Assembly (NCBI RefSeq): GCF_001275675.1
Contig: NZ_LITM01000002.1
Span: 369,296 to 426,470 of the forward strand
Reading direction: 5' to 3'
DNA from: Lysinibacillus sp. FJAT-14745
GTDB taxonomy: Bacteria; Bacillota; Bacilli; Bacillales_A; Planococcaceae
Length of the DNA: 57,175 bases
Shown: positions 34,594 through 44,062 of the stretch, piece after piece
Layout: each line of letters opens with the position of its first letter
Numbering within the stretch: position 1 is the stretch's first letter
Program-made: the position numbers and the translations under genes
Notes under the pieces: model-generated
What the model was told of the DNA's origin: nothing
The model's database searches: none
Seen by the model: only the letters and a program-made list of their open reading frames with translations

Positions 34594-36231
34594 ATGTCGA
34601 AACATCCTCTACTTGTACGTGATGTATTAGAGCGAAAGCATTTTGAATCTGCCAAGCTAATCGCAGGACAACAAGGCCTAAATCGACAAGTACTATGGAC
34701 ACATATATTAGAGATAAAAAATTTTGATACGTTAATAAATGGCGGAGAGCTCATTTTAACAACTGGTGTAGGTTTACAGTTAGAGCGTGAAACACAAATT
34801 GCTTACTTGCAAAACCTTATTCGTAACGGTGCGGCAGCTCTTTGTATTGAGATTGGTGATTATTTTAATTATGTCCCTGTAGAACTGGTTGCTATGGCTA
34901 ATGCTCATGATTTTCCTATCATCATTTTTGAAGAGGTTGTAAGATTTATCGATATTACGCAGGATCTACATACGTACATTATTAATCAACATCAGCAAGC
35001 ATTAACACAGCTTGATACGCTATCAAGAACTTTTATGGAATTGTCGTTAATGCCAAATGGGATTTTAAAAATTTTACAGGTGCTTCATCAAGATACAGAT
35101 GCATTATTTTTATTTGTCTCTGAAGATACGAAAAGCTTTTATTATCCAATAGAAGCCAAAAAGTATTTACAACTTATGGAGGAACACTGTCAGCAACTAG
35201 AATTACATGAACCCATTCAACTACTGTCCATTGATAAAGATCATTTCGTCATCATTCCAGTCAACGGACTTGGACAAGTATGGGGCTATTTATGTATGCG
35301 TTCTGCACTGCCGAAGCCAAGTGATTATACATTGTTAAACATTGAACGTGCTACGATGTCTATTGCCCAAATATTAATGCGTAATCGAATGCTACAGGAA
35401 CGGCAGCAAAGTCGTGAGGATGAATTTATCCTCGCCTTAATACAAGGAGAACCCATTGATCTTCAGCATTATCAAAGTTATTTACCGATGGAAAGTCGCA
35501 ACTTATTTTATCGCGTAGTCGTGTTTAATATGCTTGATTATGCCAATACCTTTTCAGAGGAAGACTGGCAAGAAATACAGCTACAAAATGTCATGTTTGT
35601 GCGCTCCATCCTAAAAAGACTTGGCTTTTTCCCTACCGTTTCGGTTCGCCAGCATGAAATTATTATCCTTGCATTTTACATTGCTGCAGATGATATTGTG
35701 GGAAATCGCGACTCTTTTAATCTAGCTATACAGCAGATTATTGCTCGAAAAACACCACAGCTTTTCGAGCAAATAACCTTTACCTTTGGCATTAGCAATG
35801 TTTATCAATCCATTAACAGCGTACAGCAAGGCTATAAAGAGGCCAAAACAACCATTCACATGCAACACAATGAACTTGCTTCTTCTATTTACTACAAGGA
35901 TTTAGGTGTTTACAGATTGTTATTACATCAGGAGCATGCTGTCCTTTTGCAATACGTTAAAGATTATTTACAAGAAATACTGTTGATTGATCAAAAGAAT
36001 GGGTATGACCTTTATCAAACGCTCTGTGTTTATTTAGCTTGCAATGGCGCCAAAAATGATACAGCTGAACAATTATTTATTGTCCGTCAAACACTCTATA
36101 AACGAATTGAACGACTAGAAAATATTTTAGGAGCTGATTTTTTACAGGCCCCTCACCGTCTCAATATAGAAATAGCGGTGAAGGCCTATGAATTATTGAA
36201 AAAAACAGCACCTGATATGTTACGCTTTTGA
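34594..36231 (+). CDS. PucR-family transcriptional regulator, likely activator of the amide-catabolism operon
   Basis: 545 residues in three parts. An N-terminal PucR sensory domain (about 8-125: VRDVLERKHFESAKLIAG, NGGELILTTGVGL, FPIIIFEE) is followed by a central CdaR-type GGDEF-like domain (about 290-410) and a C-terminal PucR helix-turn-helix (about 475-535: YLACNGAKNDTAEQLFIVRQ, TLYKRIERLENILG). Homologues activate purine and other nitrogen-compound catabolism. Its last 12 bases overlap, tail to tail, the last gene of the ten-gene operon. It is the only regulator at that locus and the best candidate for its control. Start ATG with AGGGTAGGTG upstream. Confidence 0.85.
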   Translation: MSKHPLLVRDVLERKHFESAKLIAGQQGLNRQVLWTHILEIKNFDTLINGGELILTTGVGLQLERETQIAYLQNLIRNGAAALCIEIGDYFNYVPVELVAMANAHDFPIIIFEEVVRFIDITQDLHTYIINQHQQALTQLDTLSRTFMELSLMPNGILKILQVLHQDTDALFLFVSEDTKSFYYPIEAKKYLQLMEEHCQQLELHEPIQLLSIDKDHFVIIPVNGLGQVWGYLCMRSALPKPSDYTLLNIERATMSIAQILMRNRMLQERQQSREDEFILALIQGEPIDLQHYQSYLPMESRNLFYRVVVFNMLDYANTFSEEDWQEIQLQNVMFVRSILKRLGFFPTVSVRQHEIIILAFYIAADDIVGNRDSFNLAIQQIIARKTPQLFEQITFTFGISNVYQSINSVQQGYKEAKTTIHMQHNELASSIYYKDLGVYRLLLHQEHAVLLQYVKDYLQEILLIDQKNGYDLYQTLCVYLACNGAKNDTAEQLFIVRQTLYKRIERLENILGADFLQAPHRLNIEIAVKAYELLKKTAPDMLRF

Positions 36232-37056
36232 ACGTGGATCCATAAAATCGCGTAACGCATTGCTAAGCATATACAAACCTAATACAAGTACTGTAATGGC
36301 TCCACCTGGCGCATAAGTGTACCAAGGGGCTCCAACTAAATAAGCTTGTGAATCTTTTAACATTCGTCCCCAACTAGGGTTTGGTGGCTGCACTCCAAGC
36401 CCTAAATAACTCAGTGCCGCCTCCGCAAGCATCGCAGTTGCAAAGGTTACAGTTGCAGCGACGATAATCTGCGATGAAATATTGGGTAAAATGTGGCGAA
36501 ACATAATACTGTAAGGTTTTACGCCGATTAACTTTGCAGCTAAGACATATTCAGTGTCACGATGTTGGACGAATCCACTACGCACAATTCTAGCAATGGC
36601 TGGTATGGCAATAATGCCCAATGCAATTGCAGTATTAACAATCCCTGGTCCAAATACCGCAACGAGCATTAAAGCTAATATAATTCCTGGAAAGGCCATT
36701 AATGCATCCATCATGCGCATAAAAATTTCATCGATCCAGCCTCCTACATACCCCGCAATACCCCCAATTAAAATACCAAAAATTGTGCCGATAAATACCG
36801 TCAGTAGACCGACTGCAAAGGCTGTTTGTGTTCCTTTCATAATACGACTAAAAATATCACGGCCAAATTCATCCGTACCAAAAAGATAATTACTACTTGG
36901 GCTACGTAATTTTTGAGGTATGTTCATCGAGTTCACATCATGTGGTGTATAAAAAAAGCTAATCATCATTACGATTAGAAAACCGACAATGACTAGTAGA
37001 CCAATGATTAAATTGATATTTTTCATGTACCTTTGTATATTTTTCATCGTATCCAC
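36220..37056 (-). CDS. Peptide/nickel-type ABC permease (DppC-like)
   Basis: 278 residues. Six helices; the N-terminal segment with FGTDEFGRDIFSRIMKGTQT and the EAA loop EAALSYLGLGVQPPNPSWG are the DppC/OppC hallmarks. It is the second membrane subunit of a dipeptide-type importer whose other parts are encoded upstream in the same operon. It is the last gene; no terminator follows, because the convergent PucR gene overlaps it by 12 bp. Confidence 0.9.
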   Translation of the reverse strand: MDTMKNIQRYMKNINLIIGLLVIVGFLIVMMISFFYTPHDVNSMNIPQKLRSPSSNYLFGTDEFGRDIFSRIMKGTQTAFAVGLLTVFIGTIFGILIGGIAGYVGGWIDEIFMRMMDALMAFPGIILALMLVAVFGPGIVNTAIALGIIAIPAIARIVRSGFVQHRDTEYVLAAKLIGVKPYSIMFRHILPNISSQIIVAATVTFATAMLAEAALSYLGLGVQPPNPSWGRMLKDSQAYLVGAPWYTYAPGGAITVLVLGLYMLSNALRDFMDPRSKA

Positions 37057-37059
37057 CTT

Positions 37060-38001
37060 TCATCGTAATCGGATTCTAGGATCTAACACAGAATATAAAA
37101 TATCGACCATAAAATTGATCATGACCACTGCAACAGTAATATACATAACGATTCCCTGTACTAATGGAAAATCACGATTACTAATAGCCGTGATGAGTAG
37201 TTGACCAACACCCGGGAGTGAAAATACTTGCTCCACAATAATCGTTCCAGCAACAACTTCAGCCATGATCAATCCAAATACCGTTAATATTGGAATCATC
37301 GAGTTTTTTAAGACATGCTTATACATCACATTGTGCTCAGACATCCCTTTACTACGAACTGTACGTACATAATCGAGCTGAACTTGCTCTAAAATAGCCG
37401 TACGAACATAGCGGAAATTGACCGCAATTTGTGGAATCGCAATTGTTAACGCTGGGAGAACGAGCGTACTTAACGCTCCTGCTACACTTTGCGTCCATGG
37501 AATATACCCACTTATTTTAAAGAAGCTGAACTGCATGCCAATATATAAAATGAGTATCATGCCAAGCCAGAAAGAAGGAATGGCCATGCCAACTTGCGTC
37601 ACTGTCGATAACGACACATCACTGAGCTTATTTTGTCTTCTCGCCGCAAACATCCCCAACGGTAAGGAAATGAGTAACACAATTAAGAGGGTGAGCCCAG
37701 CCAATGACATCGTTACAGGTAGTCTGTCAAACAGTAATTCTTTTACTGGCATTGAAAAACGAATGGAATTTCCTAATTCCCCTGTCAATAATCCCTTCAT
37801 CCAATCTGTATATTGCTCATAAAGGGGGCGATTCAGGCCAAGCTCTGATCGCAAATTTTCAATTTGTGTGGGATCCGCTTCAGTGCCTAACATTGTCCGA
37901 ACCGGATCACCAGGTAAAATTTGAAAAACACCGAATGTTATCATCGACACTAGAAGGATGGTAGTTATTAACAGGATGAATCGACGTAATATATACATCA
38001 T
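37060..38001 (-). CDS. Peptide/nickel-type ABC permease (DppB-like)
   Basis: 313 residues. The N-terminal YILRRFILLITTILLVSMIT, FQILPGDPVRTMLG (the large extracytoplasmic loop start) and the EAA loop TVRSKGMSEHNVMYKHVLKN are characteristic of DppB/OppB. It forms the channel with the DppC-like subunit encoded 3 bp downstream. The spacing shows a single transcript. Confidence 0.92.
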   Translation of the reverse strand: MMYILRRFILLITTILLVSMITFGVFQILPGDPVRTMLGTEADPTQIENLRSELGLNRPLYEQYTDWMKGLLTGELGNSIRFSMPVKELLFDRLPVTMSLAGLTLLIVLLISLPLGMFAARRQNKLSDVSLSTVTQVGMAIPSFWLGMILILYIGMQFSFFKISGYIPWTQSVAGALSTLVLPALTIAIPQIAVNFRYVRTAILEQVQLDYVRTVRSKGMSEHNVMYKHVLKNSMIPILTVFGLIMAEVVAGTIIVEQVFSLPGVGQLLITAISNRDFPLVQGIVMYITVAVVMINFMVDILYSVLDPRIRLR

Positions 38002-38018
38002 CTAGCACTCATCCCTTT

Positions 38019-39566
38019 CTAGTTAGAAAATTTAACCTCAGACATATCATGGAACCAGAATGGGTAGCTCTTTAATCCTGTAACTTGCTTATTTGAGCCC
38101 CAAACAATCTGATAATCTGCGACGTAAACTGCTGCTGCCTGCTCAGCTAAAATTTCCTGTGCACGATGGTAATAGTCAATTTGTTTTGTCTGCTCTTTTT
38201 CCTTTAAAACGTCTGCCATAATTTTGTCGTATTCAGCATTTTTAAATTTGAAGAAGTTTTCGCCATCATTTGTGGAAATATAATCATTTAAAATTTCATA
38301 GGCAGATGCACGACCTGTTAAATCAATCGTTGTCATTTGATAGTCGCGACCAAAGTAAACTCGGTCTAGCCAAATTCCCCATTCTACGACCTCAATTTCC
38401 ACATCAATACCGATTTCCTTTAAATTAGCCGCTACGATTTGCGCGATATTTGAATACATATCATTATGCGAAGACACTGTAATTTTTGTTTTAAAGCCCT
38501 TAGGATAGCCCGCTTCTGCTAATAATGCTTTGGCTTTTTCCACATCGCGCTTATACATATTTTCTAAGCCTTTCTTTTGATAGTCCCCCATCGCTGGACT
38601 CATATTTGAACCAAGTGGTACAGCATAGCCTGCATACACTGAGTCAATAATATCGGACTTACTAATAGCGTAGTTAATTGCTTGACGGACCTTTACATTA
38701 TCAAAAGGTGCTTTCGTTTCATTAAATGTCACGATTAAGGATGAGTTATTATTTTGATGAGACAAGTTATAGTTATTTTCCACTTCACTTACGCGCTGCC
38801 AAGGTACACTCGTTAAATCGACTTCATTGGCCATTAAACTCATAATCGCCGCTTGATCATCCGATTGGAAGGTAAACGTCACTTTATTCAAGTATGGTAA
38901 CCCTTTCTTCCAGTAGTGTTCATTTTTCTTCATTTCTAAATTTGTACCAGGAGAGTATTTTACATAAGCAAATGGTCCAGTACCTATTGGGTTTTCATTA
39001 TGCTTTCCATCATTGCTTTTTGGTAAGATGGCTGATTGTCGAGCAGTTAATGAATATAAGAAGTTGGAGTTCGGTTCCTTTAGCTTGATGATAAATGTAT
39101 TGGCATCTGGTGCTTCTGTTGACGCCACATTATCAAAGCTGTTTGACATCTTTTCGCCACCGTTTTTCCCCATTAAACGATCAAAAGAATACTGAATATC
39201 CTCAACCGTTAAATCCTCACCATTATGAAATTTCACACCCGTACGAATTTTAAATGTATAAGTTAAACCATCGTCAGATATTTTATAGCTTTCGGCTAGC
39301 CCTTCTTTTAAAGTACCATCCGTTTCTGGTGCCATCAGTCCTTCAAAAATATTGAGGATCATTTGGTACGATATAGATGCTGTTGCTTTATGTGGATCTA
39401 AAAAATCTGGATCATCATTAACACGTACTACGATTTCTTGAGGTAAATCTGCAACAGTCTTTTCTTTTGAAGTTGCATCTTTTCCGTCATCACTTGAACA
39501 GGCACTTATTAGTAAACCTACTATCAATATCAACAACAGCATCAACCAATTGTTCTTTAGCCTCAT
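38019..39566 (-). CDS. Peptide-binding lipoprotein (SBP_bac_5)
   Basis: 515 residues. A lipoprotein signal peptide with lipobox L-I-S-A-C (Cys23) is followed by an acidic linker and the family-5 solute-binding fold: LPQEIVVRVNDDPDFLDPHK, the YTFKIRTGVKFHNGEDLTVED signature region and NFKVRQAINYAI-type VRQAINYAISK. It delivers the operon's substrate to the Dpp-like permeases. Relatives bind dipeptides, oligopeptides, glutathione, nickel chelates or opines; pocket specificity cannot be read here. Confidence 0.92.
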   Translation of the reverse strand: MRLKNNWLMLLLILIVGLLISACSSDDGKDATSKEKTVADLPQEIVVRVNDDPDFLDPHKATASISYQMILNIFEGLMAPETDGTLKEGLAESYKISDDGLTYTFKIRTGVKFHNGEDLTVEDIQYSFDRLMGKNGGEKMSNSFDNVASTEAPDANTFIIKLKEPNSNFLYSLTARQSAILPKSNDGKHNENPIGTGPFAYVKYSPGTNLEMKKNEHYWKKGLPYLNKVTFTFQSDDQAAIMSLMANEVDLTSVPWQRVSEVENNYNLSHQNNNSSLIVTFNETKAPFDNVKVRQAINYAISKSDIIDSVYAGYAVPLGSNMSPAMGDYQKKGLENMYKRDVEKAKALLAEAGYPKGFKTKITVSSHNDMYSNIAQIVAANLKEIGIDVEIEVVEWGIWLDRVYFGRDYQMTTIDLTGRASAYEILNDYISTNDGENFFKFKNAEYDKIMADVLKEKEQTKQIDYYHRAQEILAEQAAAVYVADYQIVWGSNKQVTGLKSYPFWFHDMSEVKFSN

Positions 39567-39584
39567 GTCATTTCCCCCTATCCC

Positions 39585-40556
39585 CTATGTGTGCATTATT
39601 TGAATGCTTTTAAAGCTTTCTACTTCACCTAATTTATTAGCAGCTTTAATGCCAGAAATGATCGCTTCCTCCATAGCCCTTGTAGCTAAATGGCCCAAAT
39701 AGTCAACTGGAAATGTTTTATCTCCTGTACCTAGCACGAAAATCGTATCTCCATCCAGCATTGTGTGTACAGGATAAATTGCCCGAGCGAGAGCATTTTG
39801 TGAAAGCTGGGCTATTTTTTTCGCCTCTGCTTTTGTCAGTCTGGCATTCACTGCAATGACACCGATTGTCGTATTCGTACCCGACAATGCTTCCGATTGC
39901 ACATACTCCTCTAAATACGTACAGCAATCAATCCATTCCCCTGTTTTCGGATTTCTTGCACCTGCTAGCGTTTCTCTTGTATTAGGATCTTTTACATCCC
40001 CAACAGCGTTGACAGCAACAATGGCCCCAACTACAACACCCTCTTTGCCAGCTATAGAGGCGCTACCTAGACCCCCTTTCATACAAAATTGAGGACCTGC
40101 CAATTTCCCTACAGTCGCACCATAACCGGCACCTGTATTACCATTTGCAAATGGACCAACAACCGCACGCTTAGCTGCTTCATAGCCCATTGGAGCAGTA
40201 GGCCTTGTCTTTGGATCACCGATAAATAAATCGAACAGAACAGCACTAGGAACAATTGGAATGGTAGCAACACCTGCATCCACACCAATGCCCTGCTCCT
40301 CTAAAAATTGCATGACTCCTGTCGCGGCATCCAATCCGAATGCACTTCCTCCGGACAAACAAATCCCATGTACATGATCAATTTCGTTAATAGGATCAAG
40401 TGCATCAGTCTCTCGAGTTCCTGGTGCTGAGCCTCTTACATCGACACCGCAAACTGCACCATTTTCCACTAAAATCGCTGTACATCCAGTAATTCCTTCA
40501 CTATTTACTGCATGCCCAACCTTAACTCCAGGCACATCTGTAATATTTCCAAACAT
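39585..40556 (-). CDS. P1-family (DmpA/NylC-type) self-processing amidase/peptidase
   Basis: About 323 residues of the DmpA/peptidase S58 family of N-terminal-nucleophile hydrolases. Family motifs are VPGVKVGHA, GCTAILVENGAVCGVDVRGS, ICLSGGSAFGLDAA and GNTGAGYGATVGK. The self-cleavage site lies in SGTN-TTIGVIAVNA near residue 230, where cleavage between Asn and Thr would expose the Thr nucleophile, as in NylC. Members hydrolyse beta-peptides, D- or L-amino-acid amides and 6-aminohexanoate oligomers. I place the start at the ATG at 40556, with GGGGTG upstream, not the GTG at 40565. It sits inside the transporter operon, so it probably splits the imported amide. Confidence 0.88.
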   Translation of the reverse strand: MFGNITDVPGVKVGHAVNSEGITGCTAILVENGAVCGVDVRGSAPGTRETDALDPINEIDHVHGICLSGGSAFGLDAATGVMQFLEEQGIGVDAGVATIPIVPSAVLFDLFIGDPKTRPTAPMGYEAAKRAVVGPFANGNTGAGYGATVGKLAGPQFCMKGGLGSASIAGKEGVVVGAIVAVNAVGDVKDPNTRETLAGARNPKTGEWIDCCTYLEEYVQSEALSGTNTTIGVIAVNARLTKAEAKKIAQLSQNALARAIYPVHTMLDGDTIFVLGTGDKTFPVDYLGHLATRAMEEAIISGIKAANKLGEVESFKSIQIMHT

Positions 40557-40595
40557 GATACACACCCCACTTTATAAAAAAACTAAATTTTCAGT

Positions 40596-41579
40596 TTATT
40601 TTTCATATAAAAAGCATGCTACCCGTTGATGTTTATTTTCTTCCTGAAGCACAGGCCGTTCCTGATGGCATCTTTCCATCACATATGGACAACGTGTATG
40701 AAACACACAGCCTACAGGAGGATTCATAGGGCTTGGCAATTCTCCTTGTAACGACATTTCTTGTTTCGGTTGATCAAAATTGATAACTGGAATGGCTGAT
40801 AGCAGTGCCTGCGTATATGGATGCAGAGGATTCGCATATAATTCTTTCTTCGCGCCAATTTCCACTACCCTCCCTAAATACAACACAGCCACTCGATCGC
40901 TAATATGTTTCACAACACTTAAATCATGTGAAATAAATAAATAGGTCAAATGAAATTCATCCTGTAAATCCATCATTAAGTTCAAGACCTGTGACTGCAC
41001 CGAAACATCTAGTGCAGATACAGGCTCGTCCGCAATAATGAACTCTGGATGAATAGCAAGAGCCCGCGCAATACCGATTCGTTGTCTTTGACCGCCGGAA
41101 AATTCATGCGGGAACTTTTGCATAGCATCTTCTGATAGACCAACCTTTTGTAAAAGTTCCTTTACACGTTCTTGGCGCTGCTCTTTCGTTAATGTTAATT
41201 GTAATTTCATCGGTTCTTCGATAATCGCACCTATTCGCATACGAGGATTGAGTGATGCAAAAGGATCCTGAAAAATCATTTGCATTTGATTACGATAAGT
41301 TTGCAGCTTACTGCCCTTTAACTGCTGAATGGGCTGTCCTTTATAGAAAATTTCTCCCTCGGTCGGTTCAACGAGTTTTAAAATAGTTCGCCCAAACGTC
41401 GATTTTCCGGAGCCGGATTCTCCAACGATACCAAGCGTCTCGCCACGAAAAATTTCAAGAGAAATATCATCGACTGCCTTAATGACTTTTTTCTCTTCCT
41501 TCATCGACTTGCGTTTCACAGGAAAGTAAGCTTTTAAATGATTAATTTCAAGCAAAACTTCTTTCTTCGTCAAGATCAA
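40596..41579 (-). CDS. Oligopeptide ABC transporter ATPase (DppF/OppF-like)
   Basis: 327 residues: Walker A GESGSGKSTFGR, signature FSGGQRQRIGIARAL, Walker B FIIADEPVSALDVSVQ, and the C-terminal OppF-type extension with clustered cysteines (PVGCVFHTRCPYVMERC), which binds an iron-sulfur cluster in related proteins. It overlaps the upstream DppD-like gene by 32 bp. The TTG at 41579 or 41573, behind GGAGAAGGGGG, is the probable start. Confidence 0.93.
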   Translation of the reverse strand: MILTKKEVLLEINHLKAYFPVKRKSMKEEKKVIKAVDDISLEIFRGETLGIVGESGSGKSTFGRTILKLVEPTEGEIFYKGQPIQQLKGSKLQTYRNQMQMIFQDPFASLNPRMRIGAIIEEPMKLQLTLTKEQRQERVKELLQKVGLSEDAMQKFPHEFSGGQRQRIGIARALAIHPEFIIADEPVSALDVSVQSQVLNLMMDLQDEFHLTYLFISHDLSVVKHISDRVAVLYLGRVVEIGAKKELYANPLHPYTQALLSAIPVINFDQPKQEMSLQGELPSPMNPPVGCVFHTRCPYVMERCHQERPVLQEENKHQRVACFLYEK

Positions 41580-42597
41580 GCGCCCCCTTCTCCGTAAATA
41601 AATGACAGCGCACTTTATGCTCGTCTTGAATATGCATTACCTCAGGCTGCACCTCATGGCATTGTTCCATCGCAAATGGACAACGTGGAGCAAAACGACA
41701 GCCCTCTGGTAATGCATAAGCTGGTGGAACAGCGCCTGGGATTGACGGCAATCTTTTAACATCTGCGTCTAGATTAGGCATTGTTTTTAAAAGAGCAGAT
41801 GTATACGGATGCTTTGGATTCATAAAAAGCTCTCGTACGGGTGCTTCTTCTACGATTTGTCCTGCATACATGACCATAACGCGATCTGCCGTTTCTGCTA
41901 CAACACTCATATCGTGCGTAATAAATAATATAGCCGAATGATGTTCTTCCTTCATCTTCATCATAAGCTTTAAAATTTGTGCCTGTACTGTTACATCAAG
42001 TGCCGTTGTTGGCTCATCAGCAATCAGCAACTGCGGGTTATTGGACATAGCAATCGCAATCATGACACGCTGGCGCATACCACCGGATAATTGGTGCGGA
42101 TATTCAGCAATAACCTTTTCTGCATTGGCAATACCGACTTCTTTTAAAAGCTGTAGTGATTTCTCCCATGCCTCTTTTTTGGAAATCCTCTGATGTCTAC
42201 GAATTCCTTCTATCATTTGATTAGCGATAGTAAAAACTGGATCTAATGATGTCATCGGCTCTTGAAAGATCATACTAATTTCATTGCCTCTTATAGTGCT
42301 CATGTCTTTATTTTTATAGTCTAAGAGATTTTTACCATTCAATTTAATCGTACCAGCTGTGATTTCTCCTGGTGGTATCGGCAATAATCGCATAATTGAT
42401 AACGATGTAATACTTTTACCGCTTCCAGACTCACCTACAAGCGCAACCGTTTCTCCCTTACGAATGGCAAAGCTCACATCATCAACAACTTTCGCCTGCT
42501 GACCATTTTTTAAATGGAAATTTATTTTTAAATGACTTACCTCTAGTAGCACCGGATTTTCTTTTGACTCATCCAAATGCATCCCTCCGTCTATCAC
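41548..42597 (-). CDS. Oligopeptide ABC transporter ATPase (DppD/OppD-like)
   Basis: 349 residues: Walker A GESGSGKSITSLS, signature LSGGMRQRVMIAIAM, Walker B LLIADEPTTALDVTVQ, and the cysteine-rich tail (EGCRFAPRCPFAMEQC). The GTG at 42597 overlaps the ALDH stop as GTGA; a TTG at 42576 lies at better distance from GGAGGG, so the true start may be 21 bases later. It pairs with the DppF-like ATPase. Confidence 0.93.
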   Translation of the reverse strand: MIDGGMHLDESKENPVLLEVSHLKINFHLKNGQQAKVVDDVSFAIRKGETVALVGESGSGKSITSLSIMRLLPIPPGEITAGTIKLNGKNLLDYKNKDMSTIRGNEISMIFQEPMTSLDPVFTIANQMIEGIRRHQRISKKEAWEKSLQLLKEVGIANAEKVIAEYPHQLSGGMRQRVMIAIAMSNNPQLLIADEPTTALDVTVQAQILKLMMKMKEEHHSAILFITHDMSVVAETADRVMVMYAGQIVEEAPVRELFMNPKHPYTSALLKTMPNLDADVKRLPSIPGAVPPAYALPEGCRFAPRCPFAMEQCHEVQPEVMHIQDEHKVRCHLFTEKGALDLDEERSFA

Positions 42598-44051
42598 ATT
42601 TGATTAGGCAGTGCATAGCGTATTGCGATATTTTTCATTTGCGTATAATTTCTCAACGCGACAAAACCTTTTTCTCGACCAATGCCACTCTTTTTATAGC
42701 CACCAAACGGCATTTGAATTCCGCCAGCTGCTCCATAGTTATTAACAAACACTTGTCCAGCTTTTACACGGCTAGCGACATAATGTGCTGTATCTAAATC
42801 CTTTGACCAAACCCCTGCAACTAAACCGTAATCTGTACTGTTCGCTAAAGCAATTGCTTCCTCAACCGTCCTAAACGTCAATACAGTCAACACCGGTCCG
42901 AAAATTTCCTCCTGTGCAAGTGCATCGTTAGCTTCTACCCCTGCAAGTATTGTCGGTTCAACATAATAGCCCTTTTCAAAGCCTTCAATCGTCAGTGTTT
43001 CGCCACCAGTGACCACATAGCCATCTTCCTTCGCCTTTTGCAGCAGTGTTGAAATCTTCGTATATTGTCGTTCATTTAGAAGTGGCCCCATATCAACGTC
43101 TGCCTCACCCGGACCAACTTTTAAAGCTTGGAATTTTTGCACTAATTGTGCAATGAATTTTTCTTTGGCACTCTCTTCAATTAGTAATCTGGCCCCTGCT
43201 GAGCATGTTTGTCCGGCATTCTGAATAATGGCACGTACAACTCCATCTAGTGCTTGCTCCATGTTGGCGTCCGCAAAAACAATATTTGGTGATTTCCCAC
43301 CAAGCTCTAACGTTACAGGTATAACATTTTCAGCAGCTGACTTCATCACCGCAATGCCAGTTGGAACAGAACCTGTGAACGTAATATGATTGATATCAGG
43401 ATGAGACGTTAAATATGGCCCAACTTCACGACCTAAACCTGTAATATGTTGAAAAATACCTCTTGGCAATTTACCCGCAAACCATTCCGCTATGGCGTGT
43501 GTAGTTAATGGCGTATCCTCAGCACTTTTGACAATTACTGCATTGCCAGTAGCAATGGCAGCTGCTACACTTCTCGCTGTAATTTGAATAGGATAATTCC
43601 AAGGGACGATATGTACGGTAATTCCAACAGGCTCCAACACTACCGCATTTAAAATACCGTCTTCAATGGGAATCGTGTCCCCCATTACTTTATCAGCAGC
43701 TCCACCATAAAACTCAAAATAGCGAGCTGCTGCTTCAATATCGGCTCTTGCTTGTGTTAACGGCTTTCCAACATCACGACATTCTAATATACTCCATTCC
43801 TCTGCATGCTTGCGTATATAGTGCGCAAATTCAACAAGTAGCTGTCCTCGTTCATAAGCCTTTATTTTCCGCCACTCTTCACTTTCAAACGCTACACGTG
43901 CAGCACGTACAGCCTCGTCGATATGAGCTTTGCTTGCATTCATAATCTGAGCAATGACTTCACCAGTAGAGGGGTTCATAACATCTAATAAGGTCCCCTC
44001 CATACCACCGTAAATCCACTTACCATTTATAAACATCGGAATTTTTTTCAC
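42594..44051 (-). CDS. Aldehyde dehydrogenase
   Basis: 485 residues, full length. The general base is Glu249 in ELGGKSP, the nucleophile Cys283 is in NAGQTCSAGAR, the NAD-binding motifs are PWNYP and FTGSVPTG, and the C-terminal FGGYKKSGIGREKG is present. It belongs to the betaine/phenylacetaldehyde-type ALDH clade and oxidises an aldehyde to an acid. In this operon it follows the SDR by 11 bp, so the expected sequence is alcohol to aldehyde (SDR) to carboxylate (ALDH), with the acid passed to the D-malate dehydrogenase-like enzyme. Confidence 0.92.
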   Translation of the reverse strand: MKKIPMFINGKWIYGGMEGTLLDVMNPSTGEVIAQIMNASKAHIDEAVRAARVAFESEEWRKIKAYERGQLLVEFAHYIRKHAEEWSILECRDVGKPLTQARADIEAAARYFEFYGGAADKVMGDTIPIEDGILNAVVLEPVGITVHIVPWNYPIQITARSVAAAIATGNAVIVKSAEDTPLTTHAIAEWFAGKLPRGIFQHITGLGREVGPYLTSHPDINHITFTGSVPTGIAVMKSAAENVIPVTLELGGKSPNIVFADANMEQALDGVVRAIIQNAGQTCSAGARLLIEESAKEKFIAQLVQKFQALKVGPGEADVDMGPLLNERQYTKISTLLQKAKEDGYVVTGGETLTIEGFEKGYYVEPTILAGVEANDALAQEEIFGPVLTVLTFRTVEEAIALANSTDYGLVAGVWSKDLDTAHYVASRVKAGQVFVNNYGAAGGIQMPFGGYKKSGIGREKGFVALRNYTQMKNIAIRYALPNQM

Positions 44052-44062
44052 CCTTGTCCCTC

